From Letharia columbiana (taxonomy: Eukaryota > Ascomycota > Lecanoromycetes > Lecanorales > Parmeliaceae): a DNA stretch of 64,000 nt. Positions within the stretch are counted from its first letter, which is position 1. Each line of letters opens with the position of its first letter. Below are positions 22,093-32,923 of the stretch, piece by piece. The notes beneath the pieces were generated by a model. That model saw only the letters and a list, made by a program, of their open reading frames with translations, was not told the DNA's origin and made no database searches. The translations under genes and the position numbers were made by a program. The stretch covers positions 62,001-126,000 of the forward strand of contig NW_023501110.1 in the NCBI RefSeq assembly GCF_014066305.1, in the 5' to 3' direction.

Positions 22093-23385
22093 CTAGCTCC
22101 TGTCTCTCCTCCTGTTCGGCGCCTCAGAGCGGCTCCGACCACCGCCGGAACCCCCCTTTGCTTGCTTCTCCTGTCTCTTCACTCTCTTCTCGTGTCTCTT
22201 CTTCCTCTCCTCCAGCTCTTCTGCAAGCTCGTGACGATTCTCCTGCACTTCCTGCCATTCCGAGTACGCTCCTTTGATACCCAGAGCCGCAATACCGATG
22301 GCAGCCGCATCTTGGATTCTGGCCTTGTTCTTCTTCTTGCGTGCCTCTTCGGGCGAGAGCTCTCCCTTGGCAACTTCCACGTGGCGTTTGTCACGGGCTT
22401 CCATAGATGCGTAGACGCTGTGAGCGGCGTGGATGGTGGCCACAGCGGCGAGGCCGGCAGTCAGGTATTCCTTTCCTTTCATTTTCTTGGTACGGCGCTC
22501 GTCTTCGGAAGAGGAGCACACGTCTGATGATTCCGAGGAACTACTGTCTTTCTTGCCTTCGCCTCCCTTGCGTGAGCCAACCTCACTTCGATTGTCTCGG
22601 CGTGCGACTTGTTGCCCCCCACCACGTTCGCTACCACCATCTCGTTCTCCGTTCTGGAGATAGCCGGCCGGCTTGTACCGTGCTGGTGTGCGGTCATCAT
22701 AGTAGTCCCCGGATGGCCCGCGGTTGCGATTGACCCGTCGACGGTAGTATCCATCATCACTGCTAGATGAGGAGGTGGAGGGTGAGCGCCTCCGTCGAGA
22801 GCGGGAACGTCTCTTATCGCGATTGCTGCCTGCGGCTGCTCCTGCCGCTCCTCCTAGACCAAGTGCCATGAGTGCTTTCTCTCCGAGAGATTTACGCCGT
22901 TCGCGAGGTCGAGGAGAGACGGAGGATTCGGAGTCGGAGTAATCACGGCGACCTCCTGAGGCAAATTCAGTCTCATGTTTTATGCGAGGGGTCGATATCA
23001 TTGACTTACCTCTCCGCCCATCACCACGTCCACCACTCCAGCCATCTCTGCCCATGGACTTTGCGCGATCTTTGTTCGGGCCCTTGTAGACGTATCTCTC
23101 CTCGACCACATCATCATAATCACGACGAGAACGGCGTCGGTCATCACCACGAGGACTCCTCCTACGAGTGGGCTCCGTATAATTTCGTCGTGGTGGTGCG
23201 TCGTACTCGATTTCCTCGTCGGTCTCGGATTCGTAGCCGCCGCCTTGGGTGTTGCTCTTGTTGCGCATTTTCTTGACCTTTTGTATGCCCTGTTTGGTCT
23301 TATCCTTCAGCGGATCGTAAACTTTGTCGTAGTGTTCGGCGACTAGAGGCACACCTTCCATGGCAAGTTCAGCAAGGTCCGTCAT
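22093..23385 (-). CDS. Arg/Ser-rich protein with conserved-type C-terminal helical domain
   Basis: 430 aa from the first ATG at 23385 (MTDLAELAMEGVPLVAEHYD); the frame stays open a little further upstream to a TTG. N-terminal motif VAEHYDKVYDPLKDKTKQGI. Middle region is SR- and R-rich (runs such as RRRSPRGDDRRRS) with poly-Ser. The C-terminal ordered part is KEYLTAGLAAVATIHAAHSV, then KNKARIQDAAAIGIAALGIK, GAYSEWQEVQE and a Glu/Lys-rich helix. The Ala/Gly-rich helices could be membrane-associated or pack together. It resembles the DUF3824-type family of fungal proteins of unknown role; this is from memory of the architecture. A possible short upstream exon (MAETALALGLK, ATG at 23505) did not splice in frame, so I left it out. 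Confidence 0.7.
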   Translation of the reverse strand: MTDLAELAMEGVPLVAEHYDKVYDPLKDKTKQGIQKVKKMRNKSNTQGGGYESETDEEIEYDAPPRRNYTEPTRRRSPRGDDRRRSRRDYDDVVEERYVYKGPNKDRAKSMGRDGWSGGRGDGRRGKSMISTPRIKHETEFASGGRRDYSDSESSVSPRPRERRKSLGEKALMALGLGGAAGAAAGSNRDKRRSRSRRRRSPSTSSSSSDDGYYRRRVNRNRGPSGDYYDDRTPARYKPAGYLQNGERDGGSERGGGQQVARRDNRSEVGSRKGGEGKKDSSSSESSDVCSSSEDERRTKKMKGKEYLTAGLAAVATIHAAHSVYASMEARDKRHVEVAKGELSPEEARKKKNKARIQDAAAIGIAALGIKGAYSEWQEVQENRHELAEELEERKKRHEKRVKRQEKQAKGGSGGGRSRSEAPNRRRDRS

Positions 23386-24352
23386 TGTGACCGTCTTACC
23401 AAGACCCAAAAAGCTGGGGAATGAGGGAAATTTTGTGTCAAATGGAAAGGAAGGGAAGGGACAAAATCGTACTTTTCAGGCCAAGAGCAAGAGCAGTCTC
23501 AGCCATAATGACGACTGAGTTATGATCGGATTATTATTGTAGCGCAAGGGCGAGAAAGGAGGAGAAGGGTGGTGAGGGTGAGACGCCAAGGAAGGGGCGT
23601 GGAGGGTAAAACGGTACGTACAAAGCTTGATTGCTTTTTGAAGATGGGGTGTGGGGATATCTTTCTTTTTGTGTGGACGAGCAGTGAATCTCGATTATCT
23701 TTTCGATCTTTCTTTCGGTGATTCAGACTGTGAAGGTGAAGTGCCGAGTGAGGACGTCATATGACGCAGGTTCGAGGGGTGGTATACATTCGATGTTGTC
23801 TGATTGGATTGTGTCGCGTAGAGAGTAGAGTAAAGTAGGGTAGAGGAATGAGCGGTGGATGAGAGGATGAGTTGTTCATTCGACCACTTCGCTTCATTCG
23901 CTCAAGCGTCCTAATTCAGAACTCAATCTATTAACACTTTGCAGACAACGGCGCCCCGTTTTTCTTGCTTTGCTGCCCCGCCAGTCTAATCAGCCTATGA
24001 GCATTGTGTGGGGGACAACGGAAAGCAATTCATCCGACGGGCTAGCTCCATTGCATCTAGCACAATGATCTCGCCACTCATCAATCCTGGCCGCTGGGAC
24101 GGGGTCCAGGGTGGCAAGGTTGGCATGCAGCATGTACTCAAGCATGTACCTCCTTCACCATGCTGAATGCTATGGACATGATTGTCATGAGGCTATACAA
24201 AAATTCAATTTCGCGTATACGCTGTCTTCTCAAACTTCGATAGCTACTCTTCTTGGAAATCTCCTGTTTATACAGTACACGCTGGCCTCATCATGTCAAA
24301 CCATGACGCCCCGCGCTTCCTAGGTACTACTGTATCATGAAACCGTGACGCC
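23386..24352. other. intergenic, no supported gene
   Basis: 967 bp: upstream of the Arg/Ser-rich gene and downstream of the SNF2 gene. It contains the short open stretch MAETALALGLK at 23505-23473, possibly an alternative leader exon. Nothing else seen. Confidence 0.45.
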
Positions 24353-26730
24353 TCACTTCCCCAAGTTACCCAATAGATCCTGCCCGTCCGCCTTCGTCTC
24401 AATGGTCCTGAACTTGTCTCCACTGCCTTCGCCCTTCTCAGCCCTCACATACGCCGCCTCACTCCTGTCAGTCAGCAACTTCAGGTCGGCATCGCTCAAA
24501 ATGTCCACCCCCTCGCCGGGATCATAATTCTCGAAGTCCTCATTGGCTAGAATCTGCTGCAATTCGGTATATTCGTCTTCTCCCTTTTTATTAGGCCTGC
24601 GGTCCAGAATGCTTTTGAACTTGTCCTTCTGGATGACCAGCTTTTCAAGGCGCCGCTTGCCGTCTGCCTTTTCCAACAGAGTTTGCTCGACGGTTCCTTT
24701 TGTCGCGAGGCGGTAGATGATGACCGGTCTGGTCTGGCCGATGCGATGGGCCCTGTCTTGTGCTTGCAAGTCCTGTTGGGGGTTCCAATCACTATCAAAA
24801 AGAATGACCGTATCCGCCGATGTCAGATTGATACCCTGCCCTCCCGCGCGCGTACTGAGAAGGAAGAGCTTATGATCAGGCTCGGCGTTGAACGCTTCGA
24901 TCTGCTCGGCGCGGTCTTCAGCCTTGACAGCTCCATCGATGCGGCAGACAGGCCAGCCACGTAGGGTCGTGGCCCATTCTTCGAGAATGTCGAGCTGTTT
25001 GGAGAATTGGGAGAAGAGGATAATCTTGTGGCCTTTGGCAAACAAGTAGGGAACCAGTCGGTCGAGCATGACCATTTTACCGGACTCGGTGACCAAGGTT
25101 TCGTCTGGGTCAGCGTCTGCTGCCCATGGCCAGGAGAAGTGATGAGGGCTGTTGCAGGCCAAGCGAAGCTGCATGACGGGATTCTGGAGCTTCTTCTGGC
25201 TGACTTCTTTCCTCGCTTGCGCGAGGGTCAAGTCCCGGTCACGCTTCTCTAGCTCTTCCTCGTCTAACTCTTCGCTTTCACTGCTCTGCTCAATTTGCTT
25301 GAAATACTCACTGTCGCTCACTTCAGCATAGTTCTGACGCCTACTACTGCGGCCGGATCTGATACTGCTCGCTGGTGTCGAGCCTCTCGATGACTTGGCG
25401 CTCTTGTTCGGCGTAGATGTTCCACTTCCGCTCTTGCGTTTCTTGCCCTTCATTTCACTGACTCTCGAGTCCTCGAGCTTCACACCAATCCTCTCAATGG
25501 CTTTCTCTTCGAGGTAAGCCCGGATGTCGTTGTCTTTGATTTTGCGGTACAGTTCTTTCTGAGCTGGAGTCATCGGTGCATACAGGATGTATTCCCGCTT
25601 CTTTGGCAGATTTGTCTCCACGTCGTTCTTCACTCTGCGCAGCAGGAATGGCTTGAGAATTGCATGGAGTGACGCCACGGTCCTTTTCTGCCGCTCTTTC
25701 GACATAAACTGCTTGTGCCCATCTTTGTCTTGCACGTCAGAGAAGTCAAACATGCTCTCGAAGTGTTCGAGATCGGAGAAAGCCTCCGGTAGGAGAAAGT
25801 TCAGTAGGGACCACAGCTCGGTCAGATTGTTCTGGAGAGGGGTTCCGGTCAGGATGAGCCGGCTTTCTGATGGGTATTGCTTGAGCTCTTTGACAAGCTT
25901 GCAATTGAAGTTTTTCAATCGATGGCCCTCATCCTGCTGATCATTAGCATCGAAAATAACACATCGAGCTAGATACCCACCACGACGATGAATTTCCAGG
26001 GATAATTCGCAAGAAATTTCTTATCCCGCATACAAATCTCATAACTCGTGCAAACAACGGGGAACCTCGCCCCCTTTGAATCACCCTTTAGCTGCTGCCG
26101 TCTTATCTGTCCTCGCCCTTGCGGTGTTCCATGATACATCACGACAGGAATATCCGGGGTCCAGAACCCAAACTCCTTGACCCAATTGTTCACTGTGCTC
26201 AATGGCCCCAATATCAAGAACGGCCCATTCGTCCCATTCTCCCGTAGAAAAGCCAGGAACGAGATAAGCTGGATCGTCTTCCCAAGACCCATTTCGTCAG
26301 CTAAGATCCCGTTCAGTCCGATCTGATAAAGGCATGTCAACCACGTCAGCCCCTCAAGCTGATAGTCCCTCATTTTCCCACCCGAGACCAGTTTCGGCTG
26401 CGCGGATGTCCCGACCTTCCTTGCCTCAAGAGCTTGCTTCAACTGATCCATCACCGTAGACGAGAACCCCTGACTCCGGCTCAGAAACCAATCCAGATCT
26501 TTCATATAGCTCGGATCCTGCCCGTCCTTCTGCCACCTCTCTTCCTCGACCGCTTTCCGCTCTCTCTCCTCGCGTTTGCTCTGCTTTCGCAATCTTTCTT
26601 CTTCCTCGCGCATCCTTTCGCCCTTGGGGTCGTAGGCATCGTCGGCGGCTGAGGGGGGCGAGGAGGGAGGACTGGATGCGGGGGAGGCGAGCTCGTCTGG
26701 GGAGCCGGGCGTCATTGGTGTGGAGCTCAT
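24353..26730 (-). CDS. SNF2-family chromatin-remodelling ATPase (LSH/IRC5/DDM1 type)
   Basis: Exons 26730-25981 and 25933-24353, intron 25980-25934 (GTGGGT...CAG, 47 nt), 776 aa. The join rebuilds motif II as FIVVDEGHRLKN, split exactly by the intron. Other helicase motifs: I DEMGLGKTIQ, Ia LILGPLSTVNNW, III LTGTPLQNN, IV KIILFSQFSKQLDILEEW, V STRAGGQGINLTSADTVI, VI QAQDRAHRIGQTRPV. The short N-terminus (Glu/Arg-rich helix, then SRSQGFSSTVMDQLKQALEA) and the Ser/Lys-rich insertion between the two RecA lobes match the LSH (HELLS)/Irc5 group, which slides nucleosomes and, in animals and plants, supports DNA methylation and genome stability. All catalytic motifs are intact. No bromo- or chromodomain seen. 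Confidence 0.93.
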
Positions 26731-27874
26731 AGCAGCGAGATAAGGCCTGGTCGTCCCCCTCGAGTCAAGAAGGGAGGGTTGAAGCGCTCACGAGGCTTGG
26801 AGGAGACCGTGGGATATGGCGGCACAGGGCGGCCAGAACGTGGGTCTGACTTGCAATGGTTTGCCCTCCGGTTTTTTCAGAGGAATCGAGCGAGTCGAGC
26901 TTTCTTTTACAGTTTCTAGTTGGGATGGTCAGGGGTAGACAACTTTAGAAAAGGCACTTGGGTGAGATTCGCCACCGGTGGAGACGGTATTTGTCTTCCT
27001 CTTTGTCTTGCAAACGCAAAGGCTAGACGTCCAACCCAAGGATAATAAACGGTAGAGAGAAAGCCAACGGATTGGGTTTACGCGGTAAGGGGGGGTAATT
27101 GTTTTGTTGTGTTTTTATTTTTGGTGTGTTGGTTGGGTTGAGGGGTTTTTTTTTTAAGTCCAACCCAAGGATAATAAACGGTAGAGAGAAAGCCAACGGA
27201 TTGGGTATACAACGACGCGCAGTCAATAAAGCTCCGGAGAGTATTGGTACCTGACAGGAGAAACGGCCCAAAAATGATGATGTAAAAGCTGAGATCGACG
27301 CGACGCGATCTTTGATTGACTTTTACGTGTACGACCCAGATCTTTAGAGAAGGACGATCTATAAAAACACTGGACGACGGGCAAGAGAAGTGGCTGCAAG
27401 TTACGGAATCAAACGCTGTCAGTGTATAGACCCAGCTCAAACATTGTTTCCAGCCGCAACAAAATCTGCTTCTCGTTATCATAGGTCTGAAGATTTTTCG
27501 GGACTTTGTACTCGTACAGCTACAACGGCGATTTCTTTTAGCAGCACGACCAACGATGTGGGAAATGCAATATTGTAAAGGATAAAGCCACGTTTGTCTG
27601 GCCTCTCTAACTTTAATGTACAAAGTCGGGTTTAACGGAAGTGGGTATCGTGCATAAGCTCTCAGCTATTCTTTCAATCAATCGAGCATTGTTTATTCGT
27701 CAATTTCAAGCCCCTTTTGCCGGCATTCCCTAAACCTGTTACCGCTGCGTGGTTCTCTGCCACCACCTAATCAGTGACTGCTGTCGATCCTGTGGAACTT
27801 TCTTGTCCAATACATTGGCAGATCGTGCACGGCCACCCGCCTGACAACAGGACCTTAGGGATTTCAAGGCCTGC
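26731..27874. other. intergenic with a 49-bp direct repeat
   Basis: Promoter side of the SNF2 gene and 3' side of the next gene. Besides the repeat pair at 27029-27206, I see no supported gene; the 181-codon minus ORF at 27623-27078 overlaps the repeat and lacks any family look. Confidence 0.5.
27029..27206. repeat. 49-bp perfect direct repeat separated by 80 bp
   Basis: Copies at 27029-27077 and 27158-27206 start GTCCAACCCAAGG and end GGATTGGGT, and read as identical. The 80-bp spacer is strongly strand-asymmetric (T/G on the plus strand) and ends in a T run. Each copy's ends are themselves near-complementary (CCAACCC / GGATTGGG). Confidence 0.9.
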
Positions 27875-29653
27875 TCAAGTCGCACTCTTTTTCCGTTTCT
27901 TCTTGTTGACCGAGTCTCCATTTTTCATAACGCCACCAGTTTCTTGCGGAGCTGATGCCCCTACATTGGGATTTCCGTTGCTTTGGCGATTTTGGTCCCT
28001 TCGCGCCGGAGGCAGGCCTTGAGGCGCCCGAGAGTGTGAACCTACAGACGAAGAGTGCTCCTCTTGCGGGGTGGGAAGAACTGATGATGCACCACGTGCT
28101 TTTAGGAGTTCATTGTTGAATGCTCGTAGATCTGAACCTGTCAAGGTGTTGCGTTGTACTGGTAATGCTGGTAGGGTAGGTGGTGGTATGCGCGATGTGC
28201 TTTGGTATCTGGCACGCAGATCACCACTTTGACTTCCGGGTACGACTCGATAGGACTGTATGGGGACCTTGGACAGCGGTGCTGCAGGAGAGTGCTGTGC
28301 GATCAGAGCGTGGACAAGAGTGGGTCGATGTCCGGGCAGCAATGCTTGAGTGCGTTGTTGTACAGGTTCGAGACGAGCATCAGGTGGATTCGAGGCTCTT
28401 TGAGAAGGAGTGACCAGAGTCGGCCGCCTTGAAAAAGGCACCTTTGAAGCACTGGGTGAATTTTGAGCAGCGGTGCTTGAAAGGCTCGCCTTAGGCTTGC
28501 TCTGCACAGGTCCAGGTTTTGTGCCGCTTGCAGCGTCCGAGATGGACGGCACATCCCAATTACTGTCAGCTAATTCAGGATCGAACCCACAGTATCTGAG
28601 ATACGCTCTGGCTTTCTTCAACTCCATGAGGGTTGTTCGAAGATGGTCATCCTCGTTGATAGTCCCGTAAAGGTTTTCCTCCACCATCTGATGGAATGCC
28701 GATTGTGACAAGTGCCTACCCTGTAGGAGGATGTCCTGTGTCTGCTTCTGTAGACTTTGTTGATTCGCCTCCTCTCCAGCTACTCGGTTTTGGCGTTGAA
28801 TCAGAAGCTCGACCAGCTCTGTTTTCTGAGAGAGACTGAGTCGTAGCTGATGCATGACTTGTGCTGGATCTGGGTAGAGCTCTGCGATGGCATCTGCAAG
28901 GTCCAGCTTGTGTGCGACTGTAAGACTGTTCCAAGCAGGGAAGTCTGGAATGCTGGCGGTCCTGGCGAGTTTTGTGGATCTGACAGCTGCATTTTCCTCG
29001 TCACTCGATTCCATTTCCAAGATATTTCTGTCTAAGTCGCTCATTCTGCCAGCTTCCTTCATACGCGCCATGTTGCTTACCCATATCGGGTTCCTTGGTC
29101 CGTTGTCGGTAGGCTCTCCGTAGATGCTCGAGGACAAGCTGGCTCGAGGCTGTTTCTGTACCGTACTCGATGTAGGCAACACATTTTGGGACCCCCGATG
29201 CCTGGATTCTGCTGTAGTCGATGTCATGGTTGGATGATCTGCTGTGAGATCGATCTGTTCGCGGTGGCGACCCCGGCCGATGAAATTTGGATTAATTGCC
29301 TCAGAACCCGCTAGCCTGGGTTTTTGGCTCTGCGACCCCGACAAATGTGACTCAAGGTCGAAAGCAGTGTTTCCTCCGTTGTGCACATAATCGGAATGAT
29401 CGAGCGTGGGAAAGGCAGCAGGTGGGAGATTGGGGTTAAATTCTGTCACTTCTCCACGATATGCGCGTGCTTTGGATTTTGGCTTTCTTGGTTTTGGTGA
29501 TTCGTAAATTTCTTGCTCAAGTTCAGAACTTTCCTTTGATTCTTCATGTGGCTCTTGGCGGGGAGGAGAAGAAGTAGAGATATCCTCATCCTCAAATCTC
29601 CTAGGGGTCTTGATTCTCTTTCGATTGCGAAGATTATGTTTTCTTGGCGACAT
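27875..29653 (-). CDS. basic, probably nuclear hypothetical protein
   Basis: 592 aa, single exon, ATG at 29653. The N-terminus is very basic (RKHNLRNRKRIKTPRRF) and the C-terminus ends KKKRKKSAT; both look like nuclear localisation signals. The ordered core is around residues 240-370: FPAWNSLTVAHKLDLADAIA, YPDPAQVMHQLRLSLSQKTE, a Gln-rich helix, and LMELKKARAYLRYCGFDPEL. The flanks are Ser/Pro/Gln-rich and likely disordered. I know of no named domain here. The helical core and nuclear signals suggest a chromatin or nuclear scaffold protein, which is inference only. The region before the ATG has no further in-frame ATG. Confidence 0.75.
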   Translation of the reverse strand: MSPRKHNLRNRKRIKTPRRFEDEDISTSSPPRQEPHEESKESSELEQEIYESPKPRKPKSKARAYRGEVTEFNPNLPPAAFPTLDHSDYVHNGGNTAFDLESHLSGSQSQKPRLAGSEAINPNFIGRGRHREQIDLTADHPTMTSTTAESRHRGSQNVLPTSSTVQKQPRASLSSSIYGEPTDNGPRNPIWVSNMARMKEAGRMSDLDRNILEMESSDEENAAVRSTKLARTASIPDFPAWNSLTVAHKLDLADAIAELYPDPAQVMHQLRLSLSQKTELVELLIQRQNRVAGEEANQQSLQKQTQDILLQGRHLSQSAFHQMVEENLYGTINEDDHLRTTLMELKKARAYLRYCGFDPELADSNWDVPSISDAASGTKPGPVQSKPKASLSSTAAQNSPSASKVPFSRRPTLVTPSQRASNPPDARLEPVQQRTQALLPGHRPTLVHALIAQHSPAAPLSKVPIQSYRVVPGSQSGDLRARYQSTSRIPPPTLPALPVQRNTLTGSDLRAFNNELLKARGASSVLPTPQEEHSSSVGSHSRAPQGLPPARRDQNRQSNGNPNVGASAPQETGGVMKNGDSVNKKKRKKSAT

Positions 29654-30142
29654 CTCGAGGATTATGATAGCACTATGTCCCTTTCATGCTATGGAGAGAA
29701 GGCAGAGCAGGCAAATTGCGTGAGGATGAAGTCGAGGAAGAAGTATGGCGTGCTCTCATGCCAGAGCAGATGAGGATGTTGAGGTGATGTGAAAGCAGTG
29801 TCATGGGAGTGTTGATAGGAAGGAGCGATTCCTAAGTGTCATCATATTGAGCGAGTCGTGTTCAATCTGCTGGATAATTGTGCAGGCACGACTCACGCAA
29901 GAAGTCTCGGCATCACAAGGGATACCTACTTTAAGGTGGCAAAGGAAGAATGTTCTTGATCAATCTTCCGCTATACCTGGCTTGACGCAATATGAAAAGC
30001 CTGCTAATCTTTTGGCAAGCTTGACGAAGAAGAAAGCTGATGGGCACTCACTTCGCTGCCGAGGACAGCTAAAGGAACACCATTGAATCATCTATGCAAG
30101 GGTATCACAATTCCACGCTGGATCTTATCACGATATAAACCC
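29654..30142. other. intergenic, no supported gene
   Basis: 489 bp: promoter of the basic protein gene and 3' flank of the phosphatase gene. Nothing else seen. Confidence 0.5.
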
Positions 30143-31200
30143 TCAGGAGATTGGTCTGTCCTGGAATGGAGCAGAGCCATCCCTCATCTCAAACCTGCCA
30201 TAGTCCAGGTGTACATTTCCCCCATCCATCTCCATATCATCATCGTGAGTATCATCAAACGTTCTCTTCGACCCTTTTCTGGCCCCAGTATCACTTCCTA
30301 CGCTGGTGCCTGGATCTCTAACCCCTCCAGGCACACCGAGCAATCGATTGTCCGCCTGCACGACATCCCGTTTTGCCTTCAGGATGATCTCGTATGTCGA
30401 AAGGAGGTTTCTCAGTGAGTCGTCAAACGCGACAGCGAATCGTTGAGCCTGAACGATCTGGATCGCTTTGATCAAGTCTGTAGCGTACATGGCCATGATG
30501 TATGCCGTCACAAGTGTGGCTGAGCGCTCATTCCCACTCTCGCAGAATACCAAGACCCTCCCAGGTGTGGATTGAAGGTGATCATGTCCGGTAGCCGCTG
30601 TTTGTGTGCGTCTGAACTGATCTTGCTGGTACATTGCCGATAGATGTGAATTGATGGCTTCGATTGCCCTTGGGAAGGCTGCAATCAACTCTTGATTTCC
30701 AGCCACGTCGATCATCTTTGTATCAATCCCAAGCTCTTGCGCCGCTTTTGATCCGAGGAGCTGTGCTTGGGCGGACATGGTGTTGCGTACTGCTATGACC
30801 ATGGAGATGCCTTCTCTTTGTAGGAATCTCCGATCTTTCGCCGCTGACATGGGTCCGAGATAGAGAAATGGTAAAATCTGCTGAGCCATCCTCCGTTGTT
30901 CGTACTTCCAATCCAGCATGTCTAGTAGTATGTCAGCCCGAGGTCCGGAAGCATGGGCAGTAAACACTCACTGTTGATGGTCATGAAGTTGCCGTACGTG
31001 ACCGTTTGAAGGAATTCTGCATTTTTGAAGCCGCTTGACTCAAAGTCATAGGATGCATCTTGAACAACATGAAGATCTGGTACGCCGTAGGAGTTCAAAG
31101 CAGGAGGTGGAACGATGATTCGAGGTGGTGATGGTACTCGAAAGCTCCAGTTTTGTGCTGGAGCGTGAGGTGCCGCCACGTCGGCCGGCAATGCAGGCAT
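30143..31200 (-). CDS. dual-specificity-type protein phosphatase
   Basis: Exons 31200-30972 and 30921-30143 with a 50-nt intron (30971-30922, GTGAGT...TAG), 335 aa. The open frame extends to a GTG at 31311, but the first ATG is 31200 (MPALPADVAAPHAPAQNW). The join reads NFMTINNMLDWKYEQRRMAQ. The domain covers ~75-270: ILPFLYLGPMSAAKDRRFLQ (DSP start), then the P-loop VFCESGNERSATLVTAYIMA. This keeps the C-x5-R-S signature, so catalysis is possible, although the residue before Cys is Phe rather than the usual His. That layout resembles fungal STYX-like atypical DSPs. The C-terminus is acidic, with a basic patch KGSKRTF. Substrates unknown. Confidence 0.82.
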
Positions 31201-31741
31201 GTTGAGAGATGCGGTATCGATGTGAGTTGGTTTGCCAAGTGAGGTAGGAGTGACAGTTTGAGTCTTATGCAGATGTGAGGCGCGAATGGAGAAGCACCAG
31301 GAACAAACCACGCCCCAAGTCCGCTAGCTGATGGTGCAAATGTTGCGATGAGTGAACGAAGTTGAGGTGTGATACATTACGAAGGCGATATCCTTGCTCC
31401 CCGGGACTGTTTTTAGGATGGGGTGTAAGTGTCAATGGAAAGTGACGGTATTGGTGTTGCAGCCTTTGCTGCGTGTGATGTTGCCATGAAGCAACTTCCG
31501 CTTATCAAAGATCTCGCACAATATTGCAATCGATTCACTGATTATTGGACTCCAAGCTTTGTTCGTATGATTGATATTGCTCAGAAGTTCGATGACACCA
31601 GCCGCGCCGAGGTGGACGGTTGCATAAATGACATAAGTTATGCAAGGTACTCGCATTCCAGGTTAATGCTCCCACGCTAAAATGCCTAGTGCCGCCAAAA
31701 AGTTCCCCGCAGAAGGAAAGTGCGTTAGTGAACAACCATGC
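31201..31741. other. intergenic, no supported gene
   Basis: 541 bp upstream of the phosphatase and downstream of the UbiA gene. An 83-codon plus ORF (31429-31680) has no recognisable family. Nothing else seen. Confidence 0.45.
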
Positions 31742-32923
31742 TCAAGGACCAAGCTCATGGAGTTTGACGAGAGGCAACAAGTAAAGGGAGGTGATCCATA
31801 GATTCCACAAATACCACGTCGTCTTATCAGACACGATGTCTCGAAAGATCAATACCCGGAGTGCGATCACGCTGCCGAGTATCGCTGGCATTATACACCC
31901 ATAGACGCCAAGCTCCCAGAATGCCGGACAAGCCAATGACCAGAACATGACCGGCACGGCAATGGTCCATCGTGCGGTCCAGTCACCTAGCACCAGGGGC
32001 AGGGTCCCTCTATTCCTTGCTCGGTCTCCTTCTTGGTCTGCCTGGGATGTCAGTCAGTACATTTGATCTATCAACAACCATCGTTCTTGTAGAGGACTTA
32101 CCATATCCTGCATCTGCAGGGTGCTGAAGACTATTCCCCCAATTATGGCCAGCCATTGGTAGGCCTTTTCATTCAAAGAGAATTGGCCGTGACCGCATGC
32201 TACCCGTGTGGCTCCGGCGCTGTAGCAGATAAAGCCTGCTGCGTTGATAAGGTTCCGGACCACAAAGTTCTCATCGGCGCCACCAAGATCATTGTACATG
32301 TATACAAGCGTGTTCATGACGATGAATTCCTCCATGCCACCTGTATAGAAGGTAATGATGGTGGCGATAGGAAGGACGGCGAGGAGCAGACGTCTAGCTT
32401 GGCATGCAGATAGTCTTCCGGACGGGATTGGACGCCATGCTTTGTTGATAGAGTCTTCAATGATGGAGTTTGGCAGACGCTGGTTCGCCAAATCGAAGAT
32501 GAGTACGTTGATCCAGGTCCAAAGGACTACGAGCGGTACCCGTTTGAGGACACTGGTAGCGTCTGGTGAGTCGTTTGAGGTGATAATCGGTCCGGAAAGA
32601 GCGCTGCAGACGCCAAACGCTGTCTCCGGAATCACGATTGACTTGAGATCGTTGCGTGTGACGAGCCATATTGTATGGAAATCGTATAGGATCGAGTGGA
32701 TTTGACTTTGGTCTTCCTGCTGCTTGTCGTGAGGCTTCATTCTGTCCGTTGCTTGCTCTGTCGGACGTTGAGATGAGGAGAATTTGTGAGTGTGATGTTC
32801 ACAAGAGACGATGAAATCTATGTCGATTACCGTCGGGTCCTCTGTGACCACAGGAAGAAGGGGAGAGTCTTTCTGGGGAAGATCGGCCACGGTCATATCT
32901 ACCCTGATTGGAAATGTCTCCAT
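31742..32923 (-). CDS. fungal UbiA-superfamily membrane prenyltransferase-like protein
   Basis: Exons 32923-32102 and 32041-31742, intron 32101-32042 (GTAAGT...CAG), 373 aa, ATG at 32923. The join yields LQMQDMADQEGDRARNRGTL, which contains the second Asp-rich motif (DxxxxxD type). The first motif region is LIFDLANQRLPNSIIEDSIN followed by KAWRPIPSGRL, a signature of the fungal UbiA group. About seven to eight hydrophobic helices follow. UbiA enzymes transfer or cyclise prenyl diphosphates in membranes using Mg2+ at the Asp motifs. Here the first motif is N/E/D-rich rather than the classic NDxxD, so the substrate is uncertain. The ~80-residue hydrophilic N-terminus has no clear targeting signal. 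It is divergent from a P450 gene 1.1 kb away. Confidence 0.85.

Noticed and set aside
24061..24400. Possible tRNA in the gap before the SNF2 gene and in other gaps
   Set aside because: I scanned for GGTTCGAATC-type B boxes with a matching acceptor stem and found none in the window.
27078..27623. 181-codon minus ORF
   Set aside because: It runs through the 49-bp repeats and the T-run, with no family look.
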